64,000 nt of DNA. Origin: Gammaproteobacteria bacterium 45_16_T64. GTDB lineage: Bacteria > Pseudomonadota > Gammaproteobacteria > Pseudomonadales > Ketobacteraceae. The DNA is taken from positions 1-64,000 of the forward strand of contig MABD01000056.1 of NCBI GenBank assembly GCA_002162955.1. The letters run 5' to 3'. This document shows positions 36,637 to 45,468 of this stretch, one piece after another; the stretch's first letter is position 1; each line of letters begins with the position of its first letter. The translations under genes were made by a program, and so were the position numbers. The notes beneath the pieces are model-generated. The model saw nothing but the letters and a program-made list of their open reading frames with translations, ran no database searches and was not told where the DNA came from.

Positions 36637-36755
36637 CTGAAAGTCAATATTCACTCAGATGACGAAAGTTACACCCCCTCATCACCGGTGGATACGAACA
36701 CAAAAACAATAGACGAGTTGCTATTACCGGCAATTCGAGAGAGGAGAGACCTGAC

Positions 36756-37394
36756 ATGTATATTGGCCACACGCTTCCAGAACGTCCTATTTCTTTTGAC
36801 GAATTTGATCCAGATTACCTAGCGAACTATGTTCGTGAAAACATCCTTCCTACCTTAGAAGGACGTCGTCGCCAGGTCTGTCAAAACTTTGTTGACCACG
36901 CTACTCACGAATGTAAAGGCGACCTTGCAGGTCTTCTAGCGACATGCTCTCAAGACAAGCAAGACTACCGTCGTTGGGGCACCGGTGATGATGGTCTAAT
37001 GGATGGCATCCAGCCACAGTCATACGACGAGCTAGAAGTTTTCTACGGTAACCTAATGAGCTTCACTCTTTTCGTTATCCACCTAGAACTAGAAAAGTTC
37101 ATCGTGGGCGAAGACACTTTATGTATCGAAGGTAATGTTCACCAAATGTACCCAGCAGCAATGCTACCGGTTGCGTTTGGTCTAGACGTTGATGACGCTG
37201 ACGATGAAGATGCGGTTTACATGCTAACTATCCGTATGGCACTTTTCTTTATCTTCGGAAAAGATGGCATGGGTATCGGCGAGCAGTCATACACTAATGG
37301 CGATCCTACAATCGAGAGCTTTGTTAAAGTACCTAAAGACAAAGTACCTCAGCGCTTTTGGGACAACATTAAGAAGTTTGGTGGCGACGAGTAA
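36756..37394 (+). CDS. Protein of unknown function in the steroid region, 212 residues
   Basis: GAGAGGAGAG precedes the ATG closely. The product has no signal peptide or membrane segment. A central block (YGNLMSFTLFVIHLELEKF, then EGNVHQMYPAAMLPVAFGL) and an acidic run (DVDDADDEDA) are its main features. A SnoaL/NTF2-like fold is conceivable but not supported by clear motifs. The strong ribosome-binding site, codon uniformity (repeated CTA, CGT) and the paired operators suggest high, steroid-induced expression. It is followed by a 13-bp hairpin and then the P450 gene. Confidence 0.7.
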   Translation: MYIGHTLPERPISFDEFDPDYLANYVRENILPTLEGRRRQVCQNFVDHATHECKGDLAGLLATCSQDKQDYRRWGTGDDGLMDGIQPQSYDELEVFYGNLMSFTLFVIHLELEKFIVGEDTLCIEGNVHQMYPAAMLPVAFGLDVDDADDEDAVYMLTIRMALFFIFGKDGMGIGEQSYTNGDPTIESFVKVPKDKVPQRFWDNIKKFGGDE

Positions 37395-37419
37395 TCGTTA
37401 ACTAACCATTCAGTAATAC

Positions 37420-37455
37420 ACTGCCGACAGAGTCCTTTTCTTCTCTGTCGGCAGT
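37420..37455 (+). terminator. Terminator-like hairpin
   Basis: ACTGCCGACAGAG (37420-37432) pairs perfectly with CTCTGTCGGCAGT (37443-37455) across a T-rich loop. No T tract follows. It separates the 212-residue protein gene from the P450 gene. Confidence 0.5.
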
Positions 37456-37607
37456 TATCACAACAATAATTTAAGCAACCGTGTTTTTTCAGTATTAGCG
37501 TTCTAGCCAGCCTTTGCGGCAAAGTTGAATTACGTTAATGGTCGAGCTCTTTACGCTGACAACACTTGTTTACCCTAGCGAGACGCTTTTAAAGCCGGAG
37601 ATTTATA

Positions 37608-39095
37608 ATGGCTCAAACACCACAACTCCCCCCAATCCCCAAAGACAGCAAAGTTCGTCAGGCACTTGGGCTAGGTATCGGCATCTGGGACTACATGGAA
37701 AAAAACCAGCGCGAGCTGGGAGATACATTTACGCTAACCTTACCAGGCCAAGGCCCAATGGTATGGACCAGCGATCAAAAAATGGTTGGCGATATTCTAC
37801 GCCTAAAGCCAGATCAAATTGACGCGTCTTTAGTACAGCTTCCGATGGACCTCGGCGAAAACAACACCGTATTCCTGAACGAAAAAGCACACCAAGATTC
37901 TCGTAAAATAGTTATTCCCCAATTTAACACTGGCCGCCTTAAGGGACGAGCTGGCGTGATGCAAGAAATCGTTTCCGAACACATTAACTCATGGAAAGTG
38001 GGCGATGAGTTTAATATTCCGCGTTTGATCGGCGATATCACATTGGATGTTATTTGTTACACCCTATTTGATTTACGCAGCGGTGACCGCAAAGAGCAAT
38101 ACAAAGAGCTCATGCTACATTGGATGCTCGAAGCCACCAGTGACACCAACTTCACCTTGGCCCAAATGGTCGGTGCAAGAACCTGGCGTAAATGGCTTAA
38201 CAAGAAATACCTTAAGCGCACTGCCGAAGGCAAGATGGGCAACGGCAAAAAAGGCATCTTCCCTTGGAAGCGTGCGGTTGACCTAAAAATTCAACTTGCA
38301 GCCATGCTTCGAGAAGACATTGCCGCCATTCGCGCCCGCATGGATTCTGAAGAGACTCACACTTTATCGGTATTGGCTCGCGCCACCAATGAAGACGGCA
38401 CATTGTTAGATGTTGAACGCGTTATCTCTGAAAGTGTTGGCCTAATGATTGGTGGACATGAAACCAGTGCAGCAACCGGCGCATGGTTAGGCATCTGGAT
38501 GCAACAACGCCCAGACGTCACTGCCAAAGTACGCGAAGAGCTAATTGCACATGTACAGGAAGAAGGTAAATACGACGCACTCAAAGCAGCTGAACTACCT
38601 TACATGACTGCCGTGCTTAGCGAATCTCAGCGCTTAACACCTTCTGCGGTTGGCTTTATCCGCTGGTTACGTAACGATACACAAATTGGTGATTGGGTTA
38701 TCCCAGCAGGTACCGCTGTACTGCCTAATATCTACCTGACTCACCGTCGTCACGATATCTATGGTGATGATGTGTTGGACTTTAAACCCGAGCGTTGGTT
38801 AGGCGAAGGTAAGAAATATAAGCCGACTGAGTTTATGCCTTTTGGTGGTGGACGTCGCGCTTGTGTTGGTATGAACCAAGCACGCCAACAGTTACGTATC
38901 ATCTTTGGTGAATTTGCCCGTCGAGTAGACTTTAGCTCTGAATTCGATGGTGCCACTGAAATGCCTCGCTCACGCATGATTGGCGGACAAACAGAGCCAG
39001 AGAAAGGCGCGTTTGTGACGGTACGGGCGATTCGTCCAGAGAACTATGGGTTTGAAAACCTTCAAGAAAAAAAGGAAGAAGTGGCTAGTGCGTAA
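37608..39095 (+). CDS. Cytochrome P450
   Basis: The 495-residue soluble protein has all P450 landmarks: the I-helix oxygen-activation motif GGHETSAAT (282-290), ExxR (Glu339-Arg342), PERW (394-397) and the heme loop FGGGRRACVG with Cys419 as axial ligand. No membrane anchor is present. A ferredoxin and a ferredoxin reductase gene follow, giving a complete class I electron chain. In the steroid context a side-chain or ring hydroxylation is likely, for example of a terminal methyl group. The substrate cannot be read from the sequence. Confidence 0.93.
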   Translation: MAQTPQLPPIPKDSKVRQALGLGIGIWDYMEKNQRELGDTFTLTLPGQGPMVWTSDQKMVGDILRLKPDQIDASLVQLPMDLGENNTVFLNEKAHQDSRKIVIPQFNTGRLKGRAGVMQEIVSEHINSWKVGDEFNIPRLIGDITLDVICYTLFDLRSGDRKEQYKELMLHWMLEATSDTNFTLAQMVGARTWRKWLNKKYLKRTAEGKMGNGKKGIFPWKRAVDLKIQLAAMLREDIAAIRARMDSEETHTLSVLARATNEDGTLLDVERVISESVGLMIGGHETSAATGAWLGIWMQQRPDVTAKVREELIAHVQEEGKYDALKAAELPYMTAVLSESQRLTPSAVGFIRWLRNDTQIGDWVIPAGTAVLPNIYLTHRRHDIYGDDVLDFKPERWLGEGKKYKPTEFMPFGGGRRACVGMNQARQQLRIIFGEFARRVDFSSEFDGATEMPRSRMIGGQTEPEKGAFVTVRAIRPENYGFENLQEKKEEVASA

Positions 39096-39115
39096 CTAAC
39101 ACCCTTCGATAGAAA

Positions 39116-39143
39116 AGCCGATACCTTCCGTATCGGTTTTTTT
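39116..39143 (+). terminator. Rho-independent terminator of the P450 gene
   Basis: CCGATAC (39118-39124) pairs with GTATCGG (39130-39136) with a 5-base loop and is followed by seven T residues. It lies 23 bp after the P450 stop. Confidence 0.85.
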
Positions 39144-39204
39144 ATGCCCGCAAGTTAGGTAGCAATGACATTTTGACCTAAATGACACAGCGACAAAACG
39201 CAGG

Positions 39205-39242
39205 CACAAAAAAGCCGAATCAAGCGATTCGGCTTTTTTGTG
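39205..39242. terminator. Bidirectional terminator between P450 and ferredoxin genes
   Basis: CACAAAAAAGCCGAATC (39205-39221) and GATTCGGCTTTTTTGTG (39226-39242) form a 17-bp perfect stem with an AAGC loop; A6 and T6 tracts flank the GC core on both strands. It serves the convergent ferredoxin gene and backs up the P450 terminator. Confidence 0.85.
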
Positions 39243-39262
39243 TGCGTTTCTTGGCTGGCGTA

Positions 39263-39583
39263 TTAGTAATCTTGCGTAGCAATCTTAACGACCATACCTT
39301 CCATTTCATCTGTCATAGTAATCTGACATGACAAACGAGAATTTTCTTTAAAGTAGTCTGTACTGGTTACTAGCTGATGCTCATCTTCGCCACGCGGATC
39401 TAACTTCTTGTCCCAATCACCTTCAATATAGACATGACATGACGCACATGAACACACACCACCACATACGGCTTCAATATCGTCATAGCCGTTATCACGC
39501 AATTCTTCCATTAGCGTGTTACCCGATGTTGCGTCCAGATTGCTAACTTCTCCTGCTAGGTTAGTTACTTGAATCTTAGGCAT
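39263..39583 (-). CDS. [2Fe-2S] ferredoxin, putidaredoxin/adrenodoxin type
   Basis: The 106-residue protein has the cluster ligands Cys40, Cys46, Cys49 and Cys86 in the C-x5-C-x2-C pattern (CGGVCSCASC then RLSCQ), as in ferredoxins that serve bacterial class I P450s. Length is normal for the family. It is encoded convergently to the P450 gene and divergently to the ferredoxin reductase gene, so the three units share one locus but not one transcript. AGAGAGAG-like purines precede the ATG. Confidence 0.93.
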   Translation of the reverse strand: MPKIQVTNLAGEVSNLDATSGNTLMEELRDNGYDDIEAVCGGVCSCASCHVYIEGDWDKKLDPRGEDEHQLVTSTDYFKENSRLSCQITMTDEMEGMVVKIATQDY

Positions 39584-39766
39584 CTCTCTCTCCAGTTCTC
39601 TCTTTTGCTCACTTAATCAGCAAGCTTGATATTAGTTCAGACTACTTAAAGTGTTAAATAGTATTTTATTTTGCTGAATTCTTTTTAAGAGCTTCCACTT
39701 TTTGTTATAAACAACTCAGTGGTCGCTACTGATGAGCTCATAACACTACAAACACTGTGTTTTAAC

Positions 39767-39794
39767 TTGACTCAATCAGTATACACCGTATAGT
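39767..39794 (+). promoter_or_regulatory. Predicted promoter with TATACACCGTATA operator
   Basis: TTGACT (39767-39772) and TATAGT (39789-39794) are spaced 16 bp. The operator-like palindrome TATACACCGTATA (39780-39792) covers the spacer and most of the -10, an ideal repressor position. It drives the ferredoxin reductase gene at 39864. Confidence 0.65.
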
Positions 39795-39863
39795 AGAAAT
39801 ACTTCCAACGCAAGCGGAAACCCGCATTCCAACCAACATTTTCTTTGCAGTAGAGAGGCCTTT

Positions 39864-41090
39864 ATGTCCACAGAAAACCAAACTTGTTTAATCATCGGTG
39901 CGAGCCACGCTGGCGCGCAGCTCGCAACAAGTGTTCGCAAAGAAGGCTGGGAAGGTAAGATTATTGTCTTAGGTGACGAAGACGTGATGCCATACCACCG
40001 ACCACCGCTTTCCAAGGCATTGCTTACCGGCGAAAAAACTGCTGATCAGCTCGATATCATGAAAGCCAAAGTGTACGAAAAGGCGGACGTCACCTTTACG
40101 CTGGGTGTGCGCGTGGAAGCGATCGACCGTGATGCGAAGCAAGTAACGCTAACCAACGGCGACACCATCGCATACAACAAGCTAGCGCTATGTACTGGTG
40201 CTCGCGTACGTTATCTCGACATCCCTGGAGGAAAACTTCCTGGTGTACATTACATCCGTACCCTCGCCGATGCTCAAGCCATGCAAGCAGAAGTAAAAGA
40301 AGGCAATAAGGCTGTTATCGTTGGCGGCGGATATATCGGGCTTGAAACGGCGGCATCACTACGCAAATTGGGTATGGAAGTCACCGTACTTGAAATGATG
40401 GATCGTGTACTTGAGCGTGTTACCGCTCCCGAAATGTCAGAATACTATGCCAAACTCCATGGCAGCCACGGCGTTAAGATCATCACTGGCGCTCAAGCCC
40501 AAGAACTCCAAGGTACTGACCGCGTCGAAAAGGTTATCTGTAAAGACGGCATGGCCCTGGATGCTGACATAGTTGTTATCGGCATTGGTGTTATCCCTAA
40601 CACTGAGCTTGCATCTCAAGCGGGTCTAACGGTAGGTAACGGCGTTGAAGTGAACGAATTCGCCCAAACTAGCGATGCTGATATCGTTGCAGCAGGCGAC
40701 TGTACTTTCCACCCCAACAACGTACTGGGTTTTAGCTTACGCCTTGAGTCCGTACCGAACGCCATGGAACAAGCCAAAACCGCTGCTGCGACTATTTGCG
40801 GCAATGAGAAGGCCTATCATGCCTTGCCTTGGTTCTGGTCTGACCAGTACGATGTAAAGCTTCAGATCGCCGGTTTCAACATGGGTTACGATAACGTAAT
40901 CATTCGTGGCAACCCTGATGACAGCCAGTTTGTTGGTTGGTATATGAAAGGTGACACCATACTGGCTGCTGACTGCGTTAATAGCTCAAAAGAGTTTATG
41001 ACCGCAAAGAAGCTAGTGGCACAAAAAGTTACGGCAACTGCTGAGCAATTGTCCGATACTGACTTCGACTTAAAGTCGCTTTTGAGCTAG
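39864..41090 (+). CDS. FAD-dependent ferredoxin reductase (putidaredoxin reductase type)
   Basis: The 408-residue protein begins after AGAGAGG and has two dinucleotide motifs: IIGASHAGAQLA (FAD, about 10-21) and VIVGGGYIGLETAASL (NADH, about 152-167), followed by the family block AAGDCTFHPN (about 276-285). It should pass electrons from NADH to the [2Fe-2S] ferredoxin for the neighbouring P450. A single TATACACCGTATA operator overlaps its promoter. A 15-bp perfect hairpin follows the stop. Confidence 0.93.
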   Translation: MSTENQTCLIIGASHAGAQLATSVRKEGWEGKIIVLGDEDVMPYHRPPLSKALLTGEKTADQLDIMKAKVYEKADVTFTLGVRVEAIDRDAKQVTLTNGDTIAYNKLALCTGARVRYLDIPGGKLPGVHYIRTLADAQAMQAEVKEGNKAVIVGGGYIGLETAASLRKLGMEVTVLEMMDRVLERVTAPEMSEYYAKLHGSHGVKIITGAQAQELQGTDRVEKVICKDGMALDADIVVIGIGVIPNTELASQAGLTVGNGVEVNEFAQTSDADIVAAGDCTFHPNNVLGFSLRLESVPNAMEQAKTAAATICGNEKAYHALPWFWSDQYDVKLQIAGFNMGYDNVIIRGNPDDSQFVGWYMKGDTILAADCVNSSKEFMTAKKLVAQKVTATAEQLSDTDFDLKSLLS

Positions 41091-41104
41091 TCTCATTGAT
41101 GACA

Positions 41105-41139
41105 GTGTCAGAGGGCAGGCTATACCTGCCCTCTGACAC
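41105..41139 (+). terminator. Perfect 15-bp hairpin after ferredoxin reductase gene
   Basis: GTGTCAGAGGGCAGG (41105-41119) pairs with CCTGCCCTCTGACAC (41125-41139) across a CTATA loop. No T tract follows, like several other hairpins in this window. Confidence 0.55.
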
Positions 41140-41254
41140 ATCTCTCCCCCGCTAAACTTGTCCATTTCCCACCTTCTCTGCGTCCATTCTCGCGCTTGCA
41201 ACTCAACTTTCCAGACATTCCCTCAAGGAATCGTTCGATAATTCTGCATCAATA

Positions 41255-41274
41255 TTGCAATAATAATGCATAAT
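41255..41274. promoter_or_regulatory. TTGCAA-N6-TGCATAAT operator
   Basis: An exact copy of the motif shared with 21563 and 47436. It lies about 140 bp before the ChsH2-like gene start and probably controls the ChsH2-ChsH1-Ltp2-like operon. Confidence 0.65.
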
Positions 41275-41412
41275 TATTATGATGAAGCCTACCTATAGTT
41301 AACATAGCGGAAACATCATTGATATTGAGGCGATATGCAGCAAATGTCCGATATACCGGACAAGCTTCTCAATGTCTCTAACCACTCATTAGAAAACCAA
41401 GAGGGAATACCC

Positions 41413-42387
41413 ATGTCGGACAACGTATCAGCGGCCATTCGAGAGAAGGTTGCCCACCTGCTCAATCGCCGAGTTGGCCCCTACAAAAGCTGGAATCCAG
41501 TGAGTCGCACCCAGGTATGGCAATGGTGCACGGCTATGGGGGATGACAACCCTCTTTATCTTGACGACGACTATCGTAAAGACACTGAATTTGATGACGT
41601 CACAGCACCCCCTACCATGATGCAAATGTGGACAATGCGGGACGCTCAAGGTAACTACCCTCCTGGCTCAACCGATGACAATCCTTATGAGCTATTGAAG
41701 CTGCTAGAAGACAATGGCTATGGTGGCGTCATGGCAGTGAGCTATGACCAAACCTTCCATCGCTATCTCACTGAAGGCGACCAAGTCCATCACTACAGCA
41801 CCTTGGTGCATATGACGGACCTTAAGAGCACCGGCATGGGTAAAGGGTTCTTTGTGACCGAACTGGCGGAATTTCTTGATCAGAATAACGAGAAGTTTGC
41901 CGAAGCCAATATTACTTACTTCCAATATGAAACGCCGAAAAAACAGCCCGGCGCAAAGAAGCCAGGATCTGACGTTCAAAAGATCACCCGCGTACACCCG
42001 GTCGAGAATTACGATAACGAACACTTCTGGCAAGGCCTACGTGATGGCGAGCTATTGATTCAGAAATGTGAATCCTGCTCGACGTTACGTCACCCACCAC
42101 AACCCATGTGTAGTGAATGCCAATCTCTCGAATGGGGAACCGTAGCGGCATCTGGAAAAGGTACCGTATACACTTATACCGTCATGTACTATCCAGAAAT
42201 TCCGCCGTTTGATTACCCCAATGCCATCGCACTGATTGATCTTGAAGAAGGCGTTCGCATTGCCACACAATTAACCGACGTAAAACCGGACGATATCAAG
42301 ATTGGTATGGAGGTGGAGATGACACTCACCGAAGTACAAGACGATATGACGTTACCTCTTTTCCGTCCCGTTAATTCAACTAAGTGA
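41413..42387 (+). CDS. MaoC-like hydratase fused to DUF35 OB-fold (ChsH2-like)
   Basis: The start at 41413 has GAGGG 8 bp upstream; the longer frame from 41335 adds a sequence without support. The 324-residue product combines a MaoC/hotdog domain (about 15-180) with a C-terminal DUF35 domain whose zinc ribbon is CESC (219-222) and CSEC (233-236), followed by an OB-fold. This is the ChsH2 layout: the subunit pairs with ChsH1 to hydrate the steroid C22 enoyl-CoA and its DUF35 part holds the Ltp2 aldolase. Both partners follow directly, which strongly supports the assignment. Confidence 0.88.
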   Translation: MSDNVSAAIREKVAHLLNRRVGPYKSWNPVSRTQVWQWCTAMGDDNPLYLDDDYRKDTEFDDVTAPPTMMQMWTMRDAQGNYPPGSTDDNPYELLKLLEDNGYGGVMAVSYDQTFHRYLTEGDQVHHYSTLVHMTDLKSTGMGKGFFVTELAEFLDQNNEKFAEANITYFQYETPKKQPGAKKPGSDVQKITRVHPVENYDNEHFWQGLRDGELLIQKCESCSTLRHPPQPMCSECQSLEWGTVAASGKGTVYTYTVMYYPEIPPFDYPNAIALIDLEEGVRIATQLTDVKPDDIKIGMEVEMTLTEVQDDMTLPLFRPVNSTK

Positions 42388-42401
42388 TAGGAGCGAATCT
42401 T

Positions 42402-42839
42402 ATGAGCACTACAAACAACATTAACGCTTCATCCTTGTCAGTGGGCGACAGCTTACCAAAATTCGAATTGCCAATTACATCACGACTTGTTGTGTCCTCT
42501 GCGATTGCCACGCAAGACTTTCAAGATGTTCACCACGACAAGGCCGCCGCGCAAGACAAAGGCACGCCGGATATTTTTATGAACATTTTATCGTCCAATG
42601 GTTTTGTCGGTCGCTATCTCACGGACTGGGCAGGGCCTGGCAGCCGCATTAAGAACATCAAGTTTAACTTAGGCGCACCGAACCATCCTGGTGACACGAT
42701 GGTAATGACAGGTGAAGTGGCCGAGTTAAATCAAGAGGGCGAGTACACTATCGCTAAAATAGAATTTCGTGGCAAAAACGGTATGGGAAATCACGTCAGT
42801 GGCTCAGCCCTTCTTCAGCTTGCCAAAGAGGGAGCATAA
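42402..42839 (+). CDS. MaoC-family hydratase subunit (ChsH1-like)
   Basis: The ATG at 42402 follows TAGGAG and lies 14 bp after the ChsH2-like stop. The 145-residue hotdog protein has the hydratase-2 active-site pattern TQDFQDVHHD with Asp39 and His44. Small MaoC subunits of this length pair with the ChsH2 hotdog domain to form an active heteromeric steroid enoyl-CoA hydratase. The stop is 2 bp before the thiolase-like gene, so the three are cotranscribed. Confidence 0.87.
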   Translation: MSTTNNINASSLSVGDSLPKFELPITSRLVVSSAIATQDFQDVHHDKAAAQDKGTPDIFMNILSSNGFVGRYLTDWAGPGSRIKNIKFNLGAPNHPGDTMVMTGEVAELNQEGEYTIAKIEFRGKNGMGNHVSGSALLQLAKEGA

Positions 42840-42841
42840 TC

Positions 42842-44017
42842 ATGACTGCAACTATTTCTCGTAAAGCGGCTATTGTTGGCATTGGCGCAACAGAATTTTC
42901 CAAGGATTCTGGCCGTACTGAAATGCAACTGGCCGTTGAAGCGGTTAAAGCCGCACTGGATGACGCCGGTATCAAAGGCGCCGACATTGATGGCATGGCT
43001 ACTTTTAGCATGGATAATAACTGGGAAAACGAAATTCTACGCCAAATTGGCGGTAAAGAATTAAAGTTTTTCTCTCGCACTGAATTCGGCGGTGGTGCTG
43101 CTTGCGGGCCATTTGTACACGCTGCAACAGCTATTAGCTCCGGCTTATGTGACACCGTTGTTATTTATCGAGCATTAAACGAACGTTCTGGCCTTCGTTT
43201 TGGTAGCGGACAATTGTTTAGCACCAGCCCGATGGACCCCAACATCATTAACTTCAGTCATTACTTTCCCTATGGATTTATGACACCCGCGGCTTGGATT
43301 GCCTTTAGTGCCCGTCGTTACATGCATGAATTTGGCGCTACGAGTGAAGACTTTGGTCGCGTTGCAGTATCCATGCGTGATTTTGCTGCTACCAACCCCA
43401 ACGCTTTTTTCTACGAACGTCCAATCACGCTAGAAGAGCATCAAAATTCTCGCATGATCGCAGACCCTTTACGTTTACTGGATTGCTGCCAGGAAAGTGA
43501 TGGCGCCGTAGCCTTTGTGGTCACTACCGCAGAGAAGGCCAAAGATCTTGCCAATACACCTGCATTAATTGCCAGTGCACGTCAAAGTATCGTAAAAGAT
43601 TCTCGTATGATGACGCCATTTTATGGTGAATCTATTTCTGGCATTCCAGAATTTGATGCTTGCGCCAGTGATATTTACAAGATGGCAGGTTTATCGCCAG
43701 ACGATATTGATGTCGCCTGTCTCTATGATCATTTCTCTCCATGGGTATTGCCTCAGCTGGAAGCGTTCGGATTTTGTGACCGTGGCGAAGCCAAAGATTT
43801 CGTGAAAGATGGACACATCAGCCGAGGCGGAAAACTGCCCGTCAACACTCACGGCGGACAACTAGGTGAAGCGTACATTCACGGTATGAACGGTATAGCA
43901 GAAGCGGTGCGACAAATTCGTGGCACTTCGGTAAACCAAGTCAATGATGTCAACCATGTACTGGTGACAGCAGGGGCAGGTGTACCCACCGGCGCAGCCA
44001 TTCTAGAAAAAGGGTAA
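42842..44017 (+). CDS. Thiolase-fold aldolase, lipid-transfer-protein type (Ltp2-like)
   Basis: The 391-residue protein has the thiolase-superfamily start KAAIVGIGATEFSKDSGRTE and the SCP-x/Ltp2 features EFGGGAACGPFVHAA (about 79-93) and NTHGGQLGEAYIHGMNG (about 337-353). In steroid degraders Ltp2 works with the DUF35 domain of ChsH2 as a retro-aldolase that releases propionyl-CoA from the C22 steroid-CoA. Adjacency to ChsH2- and ChsH1-like genes supports this. A 12-bp hairpin separates it from the thioesterase gene. Confidence 0.88.
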   Translation: MTATISRKAAIVGIGATEFSKDSGRTEMQLAVEAVKAALDDAGIKGADIDGMATFSMDNNWENEILRQIGGKELKFFSRTEFGGGAACGPFVHAATAISSGLCDTVVIYRALNERSGLRFGSGQLFSTSPMDPNIINFSHYFPYGFMTPAAWIAFSARRYMHEFGATSEDFGRVAVSMRDFAATNPNAFFYERPITLEEHQNSRMIADPLRLLDCCQESDGAVAFVVTTAEKAKDLANTPALIASARQSIVKDSRMMTPFYGESISGIPEFDACASDIYKMAGLSPDDIDVACLYDHFSPWVLPQLEAFGFCDRGEAKDFVKDGHISRGGKLPVNTHGGQLGEAYIHGMNGIAEAVRQIRGTSVNQVNDVNHVLVTAGAGVPTGAAILEKG

Positions 44018-44025
44018 CACCCAGC

Positions 44026-44061
44026 CGAAATTGTCGCTCGATTAGTTGGGCGACAATTTCG
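44026..44061 (+). terminator. Intercistronic hairpin
   Basis: CGAAATTGTCGC (44026-44037) pairs with GCGACAATTTCG (44050-44061). It lies between the Ltp2-like and thioesterase genes and lacks a T tract, so it may attenuate or stabilise rather than end transcription. Confidence 0.45.
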
Positions 44062-44119
44062 TATGTTTAGATAATCAGAACACAGGTAATTAACCGAACA
44101 ATGTCTGGAGACAAACATT

Positions 44120-44578
44120 ATGAGTGAAACCATTACCGAAACGGCAGCAATAATTCCCGAAGGATTCGACGAAGGTGGATACGCACCATTTTCTAAGCAT
44201 ATCGGCCCTCTTAGTTATAAAAAAGCGAAAGACAACAATGGCAATGTGCAGGGCTCTGCAGGTTTAGTCATGACAGAAACGCATATTGGCGGCAATAATC
44301 GCGGCCACGGCGGGCTAATGTTGACCCTATTAGATGAAGCGATGGGTATGACTGCTGCGTTACAAAAAGACGGCGGCCATCCGGTAGTGACTGTTTCTAT
44401 GCAAACTAATTTTATCGCTGGCACCGTACCAGGTGAATTTATTCACGCCACTGGTACGATCGTAGAAACAACCGCCACCATGGCATTTGTGGATGGCAAA
44501 GCCTGGTGTGGAGACACACTGGTAGGTAGCGCTAGCGGCGTGTGGAAATATCTGCGCAAGCGCAGCACTAAAGAATAG
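44120..44578 (+). CDS. PaaI-type hotdog thioesterase
   Basis: The 152-residue protein has the PaaI/YbgC-like motif NNRGHGGLMLTLLDEAMGM (about 55-73), with the catalytic acidic residue in LLDEAMG, then VTVSMQTNFIAG. It should hydrolyse an acyl-CoA, perhaps to recycle CoA from a stalled steroid intermediate. It lies 37 bp upstream of an SDR gene and 100 bp after the Ltp2-like gene in the same direction. Confidence 0.87.
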   Translation: MSETITETAAIIPEGFDEGGYAPFSKHIGPLSYKKAKDNNGNVQGSAGLVMTETHIGGNNRGHGGLMLTLLDEAMGMTAALQKDGGHPVVTVSMQTNFIAGTVPGEFIHATGTIVETTATMAFVDGKAWCGDTLVGSASGVWKYLRKRSTKE

Positions 44579-44614
44579 TACGAAAGAATAATTCGTTAAA
44601 CCGAAGAGCTTATT

Positions 44615-45397
44615 ATGCATAATTTCGAAAACAAAACTGTCATCGTGACAGGGGGCACCAAGGGCGTTGGTTTTGGTATCGCCGAAGCATTCCTGTCCGC
44701 CGGTGCTAACGTATTTATATGCGGCCGTAATGCGCCAGCGTCACTACCTCAGGGGGCAGGTAAAGAAGCAATATTTATCGCCGCCGACGTACGCAAAGAA
44801 GAGCAATCACAGGGACTAATTGATTCTGCTATCGAAGCCACCGGTCGCCTCGATATTTTGATCAACAACGCGGGCGGCAGCCCTCCTGTTGCCGCAGCCG
44901 ATGCGCCGTCAAAATTAACCGAAGCCATTATTCGATTAAACCTAATCGCACCGATGATATTTTCACAACAGGCTTATCATGCCATGTGCAAAACAGCCAA
45001 TGGCGGCAGTATCATCAATATTGCCAGCGTCAGTGGCGTGCGCGCATCTCCGGGTACAGCCGCGTACGGCGCAGCCAAAGCCGGACTGATTAATGTCAGT
45101 CGCTCCTTTGCACAAGAATGGGGTATTGATAATGTACGTGTTAACGCCATCATCGCTGGTCTCATTAAAACCGAAGCCGCAGGTGAACATTACGGTGGCG
45201 ATGCAGGCATTGAATTAATCGAAGGCTCTTTACCGATGAAACGTATGGCCACACCAGCTGACATTGCTAATGCTTGTTTATTCCTGGCAGCTGACAGTTC
45301 TGGTTATGTCAGTGGCGCAGCGTTGGAAGTCTATGGCGCAGGTGAACCACCGAGCTTTTTGAAGATGGCAGAAGAAGCCTATAAGCTTGGCCAGTGA
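44615..45397 (+). CDS. Short-chain dehydrogenase/reductase
   Basis: The 260-residue product has TGGTKGVGFGIAEAF (11-25), the NNAGG motif (about 87), catalytic Ser in NIASVSGVRA and the YGAAK active site (about 149-153), with the C-terminal VSGAALEVYGAGEP block of classical SDRs. It ends the ChsH2-to-thioesterase run and probably oxidises a hydroxyl group of a steroid or acyl-CoA intermediate. A perfect bidirectional terminator follows. Confidence 0.88.
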   Translation: MHNFENKTVIVTGGTKGVGFGIAEAFLSAGANVFICGRNAPASLPQGAGKEAIFIAADVRKEEQSQGLIDSAIEATGRLDILINNAGGSPPVAAADAPSKLTEAIIRLNLIAPMIFSQQAYHAMCKTANGGSIINIASVSGVRASPGTAAYGAAKAGLINVSRSFAQEWGIDNVRVNAIIAGLIKTEAAGEHYGGDAGIELIEGSLPMKRMATPADIANACLFLAADSSGYVSGAALEVYGAGEPPSFLKMAEEAYKLGQ

Positions 45398-45406
45398 TTT
45401 CTTCCA

Positions 45407-45448
45407 GACATAAAAAAACCGCTTATTCATAAGCGGTTTTTTTATGTC
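45407..45448. terminator. Bidirectional terminator
   Basis: GACATAAAAAAACCGCTTA (45407-45425) pairs with TAAGCGGTTTTTTTATGTC (45430-45448). A7 and T7 tracts flank the GC core on both strands. It separates the convergent SDR and FadL-like genes. Confidence 0.88.
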
Positions 45449-45468
45449 TTAATTTTGTTATCGAAAAA

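Noticed and set aside
37512-37524. CTTTGCGGCAAAG palindrome before the P450 gene as a member of the TTGCAA operator family
   Set aside because: Different half-sites and spacing; only a single occurrence was seen.
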